Source: Pleurodeles waltl | Lineage: Eukaryota; Chordata; Amphibia; Caudata; Salamandridae | Reading direction: 5' to 3' | NCBI RefSeq assembly: GCF_031143425.1 | Contig: NC_090438.1 | Location: forward strand, 753,513,823 to 753,577,822 | Length of the DNA: 64,000 bases | Part shown: piece after piece, positions 35,901-46,514 of the stretch | Layout: each line of letters begins with the position of its first letter | Numbering within the stretch: the first letter of the stretch is position 1 | Made by a program: the position numbers and the translations under genes | Notes under the pieces: generated by a model | What the model was told of the DNA's origin: nothing | Database searches by the model: none | What the model saw: the letters and a program-made list of their open reading frames with translations, nothing else

Positions 35901-36360
35901 ATTGCTCCCGAAAGACTGCGGAGGATGCTGGAATTGTGGGTAGAGAAGGCAAGCTTACTGATTTCCCCCTTTTTACAGCCCTTTATTTTCAATCTGCTAT
36001 TGGCCTGGCTTCAAGTGATAATTTATTACTCTAGGGTTTATCAGGCCATATGAGCAGTAGCTAGGTGTTCAAAGAACAAGCCACTCCTTTCAATGGCGTT
36101 TGCATTTCATTTGAGTGACAGCTAAACAAGGATGTTGAGTTCAACTATCACTGCAGGACTTAACATGATCTTAAGAAGCCAAGAGCAAATAAACTGAAAC
36201 GAAATGATAAAACCGCAATGGATAAGCACAAACCTCTCCACGTTGGACACATAGAATTGTGATAGATCATAAGTGACATATTATGCCAACACAACCTCCA
36301 GTCAGTCTGTAATTTCATCTTTCCATCTGTTGTGAAAAGCTGCATCCCTCTCCCACTTAC

Positions 36361-36567
36361 TCTGTGCGCTGAGGACCAGTGTACACAGTTTTCAGAACAA
36401 CTAGTCCATGCCTTCTGTGGAAACAGAGCGAAACCATCCCAAAACCACCAGCGTCTAGATCCTGTTTCTCCAGCAGATCGTCACTGTTCATGCGGATTTC
36501 CTCCAAAGAGACGTTTCTGCTTGTGGGGCACATCGCCATTTTAGGGACAACTGGAAGACCCTGGAAT
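36361..36567 (-). CDS. RIPK1: RIPK1 first coding exon (start codon and glycine loop)
   Basis: On minus, acceptor TTTTCAG (AG at 36569-36568) opens the exon, and the ATG is at 36539-36537 after a short leader. Sixty codons follow to GA|, with donor GTAAGT at 36360-36355. The protein carries [18 protein letters not shown] (glycine-rich loop, about residues 28-45) and VVLKTVY with the ATP-binding lysine at about residue 50. The pattern is that of the RIPK1 N-terminus (leader, kinase lobe start). A second in-frame ATG lies two codons downstream. An in-frame TAA lies one base upstream of the ATG in another frame (CCCTAAAATG), which matters for any upstream ORF. The catalytic HRD and DFG exons are not in view. 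Confidence 0.93.
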
Positions 36568-38099
36568 CTGAAAACGAACAGATGTTAGTCACACGTTATT
36601 TCGCTCTCAGCTGCAGAAAAGCTTAGGCACCTGAAATGGCCGCGCTCATCAAAACCGGCATTGTCACGATTCTATTAGGTCATTTAGATTGTGAGAGTAA
36701 CTATCAATTTTACTCTCCAATGCCCTTCCCAAGACGGTCAAACAAAAAAGTACTCATGCAAACCTAAAAGGAAAACAGTGGGTTAGAAATGTGGAAAGGG
36801 TGGTGCAGACATCAACAATGCGCTACAAATAACGCTACGCAACTGTATGGCATACAATAATCTAAGAAGTGGGCGATACACTACCACCTCTTTATAATGA
36901 ACTTTTTATCAACATTAAACACACCTTAAAGAAGGTGTCTTCCCCTCTCTCCCATATGAATCGACTCATTTATTTACGAGCTTTACAGAAGGCAGTACGC
37001 AAAGTATGACTTCTTGGGAGTACTTGAATGAATGTGACATTCTTCACTCTCTGCCTTGGGAAGGACGTCCACTGAGTGTCCTGTGAATAGTTCTGTTTTG
37101 ATAAGGGTCTCGAAATGTAGGTGGTTTGGTTGTAGGTTCATGGACAGGTACAGAAAGTTTCACAGTTTGGGGCTCTGTAATACCCATGATAAACTACCAG
37201 GTTAAACCAACTGAAATGTAAAGCGACAAAGAAGATTGAAAAATAATTAAGTGTGAAATAGTGTGAATGGTTTCAAGAGTGGGCCAGATGGAGAAAATAC
37301 GTTTTGCCTTCTAGGGGGGACGGGGGGGGGGCAAAGTTGCGTAAATTGAGCCAGAAATGATGTTTTCTTGCAAAGGCATACATAATACAGGTGAAAACAT
37401 ATCCCAAAATAGCAGTGGTATAAACTTATACAGTGCACGGTGAAGTGATATGTACACATCACACAAATAACAGAACACAACCAGCAGTGGCATCTCAAGC
37501 TAAGCACTGAGTCTCCTAGCACCTCTTACCAACACGCAGGTCAATTCACATAAAACGTTGCTTTAGGTCCAGTTGGAAGTTTTTGGTTATATGATCAGTG
37601 TCTATGGTTGCTGAATGTAGTGGGAGCAATTCATAACCAACTGAATGGAGAGGCTTGGCCATTTAAGGGCAAACAGGCCCTTGCATACGTACAAGTGAGG
37701 ATGGCTGGCAACAGACATGGGCATGAGGCAAGGAAACTAAGTCTACACCAATCGTGCACACCCACCTGTGGGATTCAATAAATACTGAACTGCCAAATGC
37801 TATACAGCAGATCTTTCTCCCGAACTGTAGGCTGCAGAAAAATAAAAATTTCTTGAACCCATCGGTCTTACAAGTAAACACTAGCTGAAGGATAAACAGC
37901 TTCAGGGGTCTGAAGGGCCAGAATATATTGTGCCCACCGTCCCTCCTCAGCAACCAAAATCACTTTCAATGCACATATGTTTATTAGCCTTAAGCTAATA
38001 AGGACTGTGTGCAATCTCCTACATTTTTGCCAAAGGAAGATTATGAATTGTTTAGGGAATTATGGAATGCAGAATGCCTATAAAGTGCAATTATCTTAG
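36568..38099. other. RIPK1 upstream intron sequence, unassigned
   Basis: No coding or repeat family was recognised. A short C/G run lies near 37316-37331. If the candidate first exon at 53.3 kb is right, this is part of a 16.7-kb first intron. Confidence 0.4.
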
Positions 38100-38880
38100 G
38101 GTGAATTCACAATGGAGTTTCTTAAAAGATTAGAAAACAACTTGGGAATTATAGGGGCCAAATTCCTGGAGGACAAACATGAGTTTATGACCCGTGGGAT
38201 AGCAAGAACAGAAAGAGGGCAAGATATAGAGAGCGGCTCTATGTGCTTTAAAGTGGATAAAAATTGAGCCTAGCCCTCGATCATCTAGTTGGATTGAGTG
38301 GTTGAGCGGCTTGACAATAATACAAGGGCACCCATCTTAAAAATAGTTGGTATCCCAGAGCCAGAAGAAAATAAAGCTTTGAGTTTTAGTGCAAACACTG
38401 CTGACGAAACTCATGTCAGCAACTGCATGCAGAATTGAGGAGCTCAAGTGCTTTCCATCTGACGCCCTGGAGGTTAAAAAATAAAATACAGGGAAAGGTG
38501 TACAAACATTGCTGATGAGAAGCCAGAGACAATGGAATCTGATAATTCACAAGATGGCTAAGATACACGCTCTTATGTCAGCAAGAAATTAAAGTGATGG
38601 ATTTCTCAGACTGTCCAGAGAAACACATGTGAAGCCAGGAGCTACTAAACATACATGAAGTACTGGTTACGATATGCTTGAAGGCCCTTCCTTTGGCATG
38701 TAGCTAGACTGCAGTAATGCATACAGACGACCATATTCTGACCCAGACAGATGCTTCATGAGTGCTTCTAGTAAAGATAAAAAAAGAAGTAGAACAACCA
38801 AGGAATAGTAAACCAAGTTAAGTGTCTGCATATCAACTGACAAGCAAGTAAGGGTTCACATCAGCGTCAATGTTATAAGA
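38100..38880 (+). pseudogene. Possible L1 ORF1 remnant
   Basis: Plus-strand pieces resemble a decayed L1 ORF1. MEFLKRLENNLGIIGAKFLE is followed by RLDNNTRAPILKIVGIPEPE, similar in layout to the NNLRFIGFPEG box of L1 ORF1p. Later SNSQ-like and SKKLK pieces are hard to place. The frame is broken many times. Assignment rests on short motifs only. Confidence 0.3.
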
Positions 38881-39639
38881 AAGCAAAGAAGGCAGAATGG
38901 CTGCCGTATTAGGCAAAGTTTGCATTGTGAGAGTGACCTCTCTTACCTCCTTCCATCCAATTTCTCTCCATCCCTCTCAAAGCGGTCCAACTACTTTGTA
39001 GTTTATCCTCATAAAGAATGTTATTAAAACCTTATTAGTAATTAGATGACACAAAGAAGAGCTCTCACTGATCTATGTATTCGTGGACATTCATGTTTAA
39101 CTTATATTAGTGTTTAATTATGTTTAATCATATAATTTAAATTAAAAAAAATAATTTGAGAACTAGGTGGAAAGAATCATGTGTAGCAATTTGTAGAATA
39201 CAAATGAAGGTGGTGCTGGTCATTGATCCTCAAAGAAAAGTGAAGGGGGACTGGGAGATTATAGATGGTCCAGTGTACAGTCTCCCACACATCAGCAAAT
39301 GATAAACAACAGAGTATAAAGTATGTTAAGGTTAAAAAATACAGGCAGGATTTGCCCGAGATGATGGTCTGGTATTGCCTGGTGTAGTGTAGGTAATCTA
39401 ACACAGATTTATATAACCACAATTCTGTAGTGTAGGGTACTCCCCATACAGATTCACACTCCGGGAACACCAAACCATCATTTCGGGCAAATCGCACTTA
39501 CATTTTTTTAACCTTGCCAAAGGTCCTATCACCCATAGTAAAAATACAGCACGAGCATCTATAGTCAATTTTAACTCATAGTCCTTACAGTCCTTCACCA
39601 AACATATACCGGGATACACTTGGCATCCCAGTACTTTCC

Positions 39640-39800
39640 TGGCACCTATCAAAAAGATCTTTGGCAAAGAGCGCTCCAGAGGGGCCGATCTGGCACTGCA
39701 GTGCCGGCCCTACGAGGATTAAACCGGATGATGAAGCATGCCACCTAAGGGTGGGTGCGGGCACATGCTCTAATAAGCAAATGCTTTAGGTGACCTCTTC
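39640..39800 (+). mobile_element. Penelope-like element end fragment
   Basis: AAGATCTTTGGCAAAGAGCG, GGCACTGCAGTGCCGGCC, CTACGAGGA and GATGATGAAGCATGCCACC here follow the same order and spacing as 24876-24970 in the right arm of the Penelope-like element. It is a separate, diverged copy of the arm. The flanking 39180-39640 may belong to it but was not matched. Confidence 0.6.
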
Positions 39801-40004
39801 TCCCCCAAATTGGTAGTGAGAAGTTGCCATTCCGGAACATTAAGGATCTGCCATTCCAGATCTCGGTTGGTTTTCACTGATCTTTAGACAGGCAGACCCC
39901 AAAACCAATAGTTGAAAATATAAACACCTAGGTCAATGTTAGGTGTACGTAGACAGATATTTTGAGGTGGTTTTTGTCTGTTCGGAAAAATCTTTGTTCC
40001 TCAT

Positions 40005-42151
40005 TGTAAGAAACTGGCATACTGGTTGAGGAGCGTGAAACCCTACGGACGCAGCAACCGCAATCCTCGTCAGGGTGAAGCCACAAGCATCCTCCAAATT
40101 AACCTATGCTCAACCCAGTGGTAGCTTGGCATAGAGCTGTTAGGCTTAACTTAAAGACAATGTGTAAAGTATTTATGAAGCACTTCAAACAGTAACAAAG
40201 CAAAAACACAACACAAGAAAAATCCCATACCAATTAGAAAAATAGACAAAATCCAATCATTAGAATCGAGATATGCAATTTAAAAAATGTAAGTGAAAAT
40301 AGCACCAAAAAGCATGAAGTGCCAACTGTGGTTATATGGTCACGCAAGACTGGAACTAAGTCACAAGTTCAGGCCGACCGCAATAGAGTGCAGGTCTGCT
40401 AGGGGGAGCCACAGAGGTCAGCTGAACACAGTACCTTAATATTGGTTGCTAAGAGATGTGGAGCCCTGCACTGAGGATGCTTTGCATAGCAGAGGCGCTG
40501 TGAGGTCTGGGTGAGGAGATGCATCCCGCTGGCTCTGGGAAGCTGCAAATTGCGATGCAATGTCCTTGTGTGAAGATGTGTTATACAGCGGCATTTCCAA
40601 TGTATGATGCAAAGTCCTTGCATCAAGAAGTCAGCACAGCAGAGGCAATGCATCAGTTCTGAGGGCAACGCATCGAGGAGCAAAGGTGATGCTGCACAGT
40701 AAAGGAGATGAGTCAGTTCTGCTGAATCCACAGATGGGCTGGCAGAGCACCTTTTGGTCCACTTCCAAAGGTACAGGACATGGAGGGCAACACTTGACAG
40801 GGTAGGGCTCACAGATGGTAGAATCCAGATTCTGGGTTCAAGGTTGTTGGAAGCCTGTTTTGTCCCTAAAACAGACCAACTAGCTTTTCAAGACACTCTG
40901 TGGTCCTGGGTGTAGAATTGCAGATCCAGTCTTCTTACCCAGGCAAGAGGGCAGCAGAGGGCAGAAGGTCAGCACAGCAGAGCAGAAGTCCTTTAAAACA
41001 GCTGTCCAGTAGAGTGGCAGTCCTTTCAGCAGTACAGCAGTACTTCTTCCTGGCAGAGTCAGCAAAGTCCACAGGCCCAGGCATGGACTAAAGAGTTGGA
41101 CCTAAAGGTCCAATATTTATACCTGGTGCCCACTTTGAATTAGAGGAAGCATCCAGAGGTTTCCACCTACCTGAGGTGTCAGGCTTCCTCTTCCTCCCTG
41201 TCCTGGTGTCAGCTTGTCTGGGGTCACAGAAGTCCAGAGTTAAGCCCTTTGTGAGGATGCTCAGGGAGAGCCTTTGTGATGTGCAAGTGTGGTACGTAAC
41301 AGCTCCACCCCCTTGTTAACTCAGTGTGGCCCTTCCTGGCAACATCTATCTTCCCTTTGTCTCACTATCTAGGAGCAATACACAAGGTCCAGCTGCCAGC
41401 TACACCTACTCATGTGACCTAGAATCAGGCTGAAAGCACCAAATGGCTAGGACAAGAAAATACAAACTTTCTAAGAGTGGCAATTTCAGAACTGTGACTA
41501 AGAATCCAACTTTACAATTAAGGACGGCTTTTAATTACAATTCTTTAGACATCCACCTTGAAATGTCCAATTGCTTCCTAAATTACTTATTAAATATGAT
41601 AAGGTAACCTAATGTTATCCTATGGGGGGGGGGATGGCCTCACGTTAGTGAAAAACAAATTGAAGAGTTTTGTTTACTACCAGGTCATGTTAAACTTTAA
41701 AGCACATGTCCAACTTTTTACATACGCTGCACACTGTCCTCTAGGCTGTGCAGAGCCTACAACAGAGGTGACATAAGTATTACAAAGGGAGGTTTGGGCC
41801 TGGCAAGAAGCTTACCTTGCCAAGTAGGACTTGCAGTTTACAACTGCAAACAAAGAATGCAACAGTAGGACTGAGACATGTTTAAAGGGATACATAAGTG
41901 GGTGGTACAGTCAGTGCTGCAGGCCCACTAGTAGCATTTAATTTCTAGGCCCTGGGCACATGTACTACCACATTACTAGGGACTTACAAGTAAATTAAAC
42001 AGGCCAATTAGGTGTAAGCCACGCATGTTTCATAGCTATTGTACAGGCACTTCAGAAAATATGCTTAAAACCAGTACATAAAGGCAGCAAAACACAAGGA
42101 TTGAAGGCAAAAAATTAGAGGAGAACCACGTTAAGGATGCCCGTTCTAACA
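40005..42151 (+). mobile_element. Solo-LTR-like element (2.15 kb), plus orientation
   Basis: The segment starts TGTAAGAAACTGG and ends CTAACA, and is flanked by CTCAT (40000-40004) and CTCCT (42152-42156), a 4-of-5 target-duplication match. It shares its final 450 bp with the inverted copy at 60210-61887 (for example GCTGCAGGCC, TAGGCCCTGGGC, ACTTACAAGTAAA and AGACATGTTTAAA in the same order). The centre (40440-40760) is rich in GATGCA/GCATC words. No pol domain is present. LTR identity, probably Ty3/gypsy, is inferred from the TG...CA ends and the two-copy structure. Confidence 0.6.
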
Positions 42152-42156
42152 CTCCT

Positions 42157-42799
42157 CTTAAGACAGCTTTAAATCCCCTCGCTGTCCCTCCAAAGCAGAG
42201 TCTGGAACTCCAAGATTACGCAGAGTTCCACAAACACCAATATAAGTACTGCTCCTTTGTCTGCTCGTTGCTTAGCTGCTTGTGCACTAGCCTGTTCCAG
42301 GCATTGTCAGTATATTGTGCCATCTAGTGGCCGCTGGCGGTACAAGCCTCATCAGGAATATCAATATATCACAGATCAGGCCTCCTTTAGTGATACAAGT
42401 TTAGCAGCGGCAGACAGGGTAAGGCGCTACAAAGAGCAGGACTTGGGACAAATAGCCTTGGTTGCTCCCGCCTTGTGACGACCATGCTCCCATCTTCATT
42501 CTCAAGAAATGCTATAGCCCACTGAAAGAAATTCTTTAGGACTTATGAAGCGTATGGCTTCAGAAGCCATATTCCTGCAACAACAAGTCCCTAACTGAAA
42601 GCTCACTGCATATTCATAGATGCTCTAAGGGGGCAAAAATATGCCTTGAGCTCCCATATCACCCCCAAAGTAACCTACCAAATGAACACTCATTTTCTAA
42701 ACCTGTCCATATGTGATCCGGGGGTAAATGGGGGTATGTGGCTGTCAATTTCAGAAATTTTAAAAAAATAGCAATTTCAAAATGTACATTTTTTGATTG
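42157..42799. other. Unassigned sequence
   Basis: A 73-codon plus-strand open frame at 42257-42478 has no recognisable domain. The region is between a solo LTR and an L1 and is probably repeat-derived, but no family was recognised. Confidence 0.35.
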
Positions 42800-43925
42800 A
42801 TTTATTTTTATTTTAAAATGTAAAATATTGGAAATATACTCCATAAGTGTCATCAAGGATGACAAAGGAGTTGTTCACACTAACCTCAATAAAACTGAAG
42901 AGGTTTCTAAAGACTTAACTTTCATAAAAACAATAGCTCCCTGGATCACAAGAAATTGAAATATATGTAGATTAAGACAAATTACTAAATTGATTACTGG
43001 TCCAGTAATAAAAGAAGAAATAGCCTGTGCTATCAAAAAAAACAAAACAGGCAAAGCCCCCGGCCCGGGTGGGTATAATGCACAATTTTCAAATTCTTTC
43101 CCACAAGAATTATTCCACCTCTATTAAGACTCTGTCACTTGGACAAATCTGGTAAAGCCACGGGCATTCCTGGGGAGGCTAGAATAACCGTGATTCCCAA
43201 GAAGGGCAAAGACACCTTGCTTTTAAAAAAACCTACAGACGAATCTCACTAATTAATTTGCAATGCAAAATATATGCCATGATACTCTCCTGCAGGCTCC
43301 AAAAATACATATTTAAACTCATTCACCCCTCACAGGTTGGATTTCTGAAGAACAGATTATCCAGTTACAACCCACGAATACTCTGTCACGTCCTAGAAAA
43401 AGCTAAACTTGCGAAGACCCCCACAGTAGCAATCATGCTTGATGCCGAAAAAGTGCTTGACAAAGTTGATTGGCACTATTTAAACTTAGCCCTTGAGAAG
43501 TTTAATTTTGGAGAGTCCCTGATATGTAGGATTGTGTCACTTCATCACAACCCAATTGCTAGAGTTAGAACGGGGGACACTATAGCTAGTACATTCTCCT
43601 TGAAACAAGGAACCAGACACAGCTGTCCCCTCTCTATCTATTAGCATTAAAACATTTCTTATATCATTTGGAGGGAAACTAAAGGTATATCAGGGGTATC
43701 CTTTGGCAATAACTCTATAACGATAGCTGCGTATGCAGATGATATTTTAATTACCACCGAGAATGCCCCCTCCTCCACTGCCTCCTTAACATCGATTCAA
43801 GAATTTGCAGATGCATCAGGCTATAAACTCAATAAGGACAAATCTGAGGTTAAACTTATCAATAATATTGGAAATAAACATATCTCAGGCGATTTGGGTC
43901 TCACCTGGTAACCAGGCTGCATTAA
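42800..43925 (+). pseudogene. Older L1 ORF2 relic, 5' part (interrupted copy)
   Basis: From about 42990 the plus strand shows ITGPVIKEEIACAIKKNKTG with KAPGPGG, the L1 segment before RT. RT follows: SQVGFLKNRLSS, VAIMLDAEKVLDKVDWHYLN (the usual F-D catalytic box altered), FSLKQGTRHSCPLS, then in another frame AAYADDILITTENAP and LNKDKSEV. It stops at 43925, where the younger L1 is inserted, and continues after 50500. Confidence 0.8.
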
Positions 43926-43940
43926 ATATTCAGGGATAGA
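43926..43940. repeat. Left target-site duplication of the young L1
   Basis: ATATTCAGGGATAGA matches ATATTCAGAGATAGA at 50486-50500, 14 of 15 bases. Both lie within coding sequence of the older L1, confirming the insertion point. Confidence 0.9.
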
Positions 43941-45033
43941 GGGGGCGTGGCTTCGGGCGTCAAGATGGCGGTCGCACTCAGAGTGCTCTGGACCCCTCCG
44001 TCATCCGCCCGTAGTTAGAGTGGCCTGACCAAGCTGAAGACGTCGTCTTGACGATCCTTGCGACCCCTGGACCCCTGGGAATCTCCAGCGGCGAGCACCT
44101 TCATGAAAGCGGCCCGTTCCCGAGCCGCGCCCGATCCGTCCCTGAAAACAAAATGGCGGGCGGGGCTGACTCCCGCGGCTGAGTCGGGGCCGGACCGACG
44201 ATCCCTCCCGGTGCGGCCGAACTGGAACGGAGGTGTGACGGGGTAAGGAAAGAACCCTGGACGGAGCTGAGGCTGCGCTCCAAACGTGGTCCTCGCGGCA
44301 TGCAGGAGCAGTGCTGCTGCATCCAGGGGGAGAGAGCGCTGTGTGGGTGACGCTGCGGGCGTGCGCCGGCTCGAGGACATCGGCGAGGGGAGCTGAGAGG
44401 CTGCGCTGCACCCGGGGGAGACCCCGCTGGCCGGGGCTGGAGCGGGGGAGAGGCGGTTGCGGAGAGCGACTCCCTGGTGTCATGAGTGACGACAAAGGTA
44501 TGCTGGGGGTCCTTGGAGTGCGGCAGAGACACCGGGACGGGACGAGGCCGTTCTGAAGATACCGACATGACTGAATAACCAGCAATTGAACGGAGAGACT
44601 TGGGGCCACCCTCTCCGAGTCCCCGATCTGAACAGGCCCACCGCGGACCGCTGCCGCACCGGGAAACACACCGCGATCTGGCCTAACGGAGGGCGATGGC
44701 CTTGAGTGACCTTGTGGTGTCGCTGATGCAGCGTAATCAACACTAAAGCCGGTCGAGGCCCCACTGAAGGTAACGGCACAAAGTGACAACAGGGTGGGGG
44801 GAGGGGAGAGGAGTTAGGGAAAGAAGATGCCCTACCCCCCCCCTTAACACTTAATACCTAATGGCAGTTAGCAGCTGGGCCGGGACGGAGGTGGACCCAT
44901 CGTGGAGTCACCGGATACCAAAGGTGGAGAAGACCACAACCTGGGCCTGAACGCCTCTCCCCACGCCCTCTTTATAACTGTGTTAACTACAAACGTGCAG
45001 GGGACCTAGGTTTGACTTGAAAGACTGCAAGAA
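43941..45033 (+). promoter_or_regulatory. 5' UTR of the young L1 (internal promoter region)
   Basis: This CpG-rich leader precedes ORF1. L1s of this layout carry an internal RNA polymerase II promoter here; that function is inferred. The opposite strand is open for 262 codons (44001-44789), which could be chance in such GC-rich DNA or an antisense reading frame. Confidence 0.6.
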
Positions 45034-46128
45034 GTGAGCTACCTGACTCCTGTTTCCGATATTGTGATGGGGAGAGACAAGGCGAACAAACAACCCCCAC
45101 CCTCCCAGCAAAAGATTGACCAGTTCACGACGCCGGCGGGCCAGCGAGGAGAGGGAGACACAGCTAGCAGAGGCCCCGCACCAGACGGAGTGAGTGCCAT
45201 CCTTCAAGCCATTCAATCATCACAGTCTGCGGTAGAGACTAAGATCGGGGAAGTACGAGAAGACGTGGGTCTTGTTCGACAGGACCTCAGAAACGCAGTG
45301 AACCGGATCACCGAGGTTGAAACTAGAGTCTCCCAGACTGAAAACGGCCTAGCCGACCTCAGAAGTAAAGTGGCCCAGCTGCAGACCCGAACCGGCGAGC
45401 TGCACCGTCGTGCGGAAGATGCAGAAAACCGGTCAAGACGCAATAACCTGCGTTTCATCGGATTTCCGGAGGGCATAGAAGATGGCGGGGCCTCTGAGTT
45501 CCTAGAGAAGTGGATTAAAACCTGGATGCCGGAGCAGTCCCTTTCGCCCTGGTTTGCGATCGAAAGAGCCCACAGGGCACTGGCTCCTCGCCCCCCACCA
45601 GGCGGCCCAAAACCCCCAATGATTGCGCGCTTCTTTAACTTCAAAGATAGAGACAATATCCTTAAAGAGGCTAGGAGGTTGGAAGATCTTCAATGGGAGA
45701 ACCATAAAATCCTAATTTTCCCAGACTACACCCGTGAGGTCCAGACCAGTCGCTGGTCGTACGAACACGTTAAACAGAAACTTAGAGCGATGCAACTTTC
45801 ATACATGCTCCTCTTCCCCGCGAGGCTCAAGGTCCTCCTGGCCGGGCGAGCGCACTTTTTTGAAACACCTGAAGAGGCTTGGGACTGGCTGATGGAGGAG
45901 GGCATCGGAGCCCGAGGGGGGCCTTCGGGGCGCTCGGAGAGGGCCCCTCGGGTTGGTCCCCTCACCCCGGGAGGCCCCCGGAGGAGCCGGAGGCGCACCA
46001 GATCCCAGAGAGGGAGACCGAAAGACACAAACACCTTGGCAAATAATGAGGAAATCCGAGACTCTGGCTCACAAACAGAGAGGAAACCCGCAGACCCCTC
46101 GGGCCTCAGACCTCAAGCCAAACAATAG
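45034..46128 (+). CDS. L1 ORF1 protein (coiled coil, RRM, C-terminal domain)
   Basis: An intact 364-codon frame. Residues 1-45 are a polar N-terminus; an alternative start (MGRDKANKQ) is at 45067. Residues about 60-130 form heptads typical of the L1 ORF1p coiled coil (VRQDLRNAVNRITEVETRVS). Then come RAEDAENRSRRNNLRFIGFP (start of the RRM), IERAHRA, and the C-terminal domain (RAMQLSYMLLFPARLKVL). A basic, arginine-rich tail (RRSRRRTRSQRGR) follows. ORF1p is the trimeric RNA-binding chaperone that coats L1 RNA in the cytoplasm. ORF2 follows after 386 bases. No defect is visible in this ORF. Confidence 0.92.
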   Translation: MSYLTPVSDIVMGRDKANKQPPPSQQKIDQFTTPAGQRGEGDTASRGPAPDGVSAILQAIQSSQSAVETKIGEVREDVGLVRQDLRNAVNRITEVETRVSQTENGLADLRSKVAQLQTRTGELHRRAEDAENRSRRNNLRFIGFPEGIEDGGASEFLEKWIKTWMPEQSLSPWFAIERAHRALAPRPPPGGPKPPMIARFFNFKDRDNILKEARRLEDLQWENHKILIFPDYTREVQTSRWSYEHVKQKLRAMQLSYMLLFPARLKVLLAGRAHFFETPEEAWDWLMEEGIGARGGPSGRSERAPRVGPLTPGGPRRSRRRTRSQRGRPKDTNTLANNEEIRDSGSQTERKPADPSGLRPQAKQ

Positions 46129-46514
46129 ATGACAACAACTTGAGCCAATCCCCGGCCCTCGGTTAATATGACGCATTTGACACCCGCTGATGGGAGTCCA
46201 AAAGACTTGGGATGTCAGACTTACCTATGCAGACCTTACAAGGGTCACTACAGAAGGCGTCAAGCCTCTCTACTATATGACACCCGAGACTTGTCAGGTT
46301 ATCACTAATTGTAATTGATCCGACTATATGGAGGGGTCCACCACTCCACCCCAAGGACAGTCCTGCTGGCTGTCTGGTTTTGGTTGGGTATTTGGGCGAC
46401 AGATGCTTCCGGGGTGGGAGTATGGGGAGGGGGATGGTTGGGGGGTTGGGTTTTTGAAGTTAGTTTAGACAGGAATAGGAATAAGTTGGTTAGGTTTCTT
46501 ATTATTTCATTGTT

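Larger units (their letters stand above)
29898..36360 (-). other. RIPK1: RIPK1 intron between first two coding exons
   Basis: This intron is bounded by donor GTAAGT (36360-36355) and an AG acceptor (29899-29898), about 6.46 kb in all. It contains a decayed DIRS element. From about 32960 to 36355 and from 29925 to 30600 I recognise no gene, tandem array or element. A T run lies near 30190. Confidence 0.85.

Noticed and set aside
45213..45656. Minus-strand open frame of 147 codons
   Set aside because: It is a shadow of the intact L1 ORF1 on the opposite strand.
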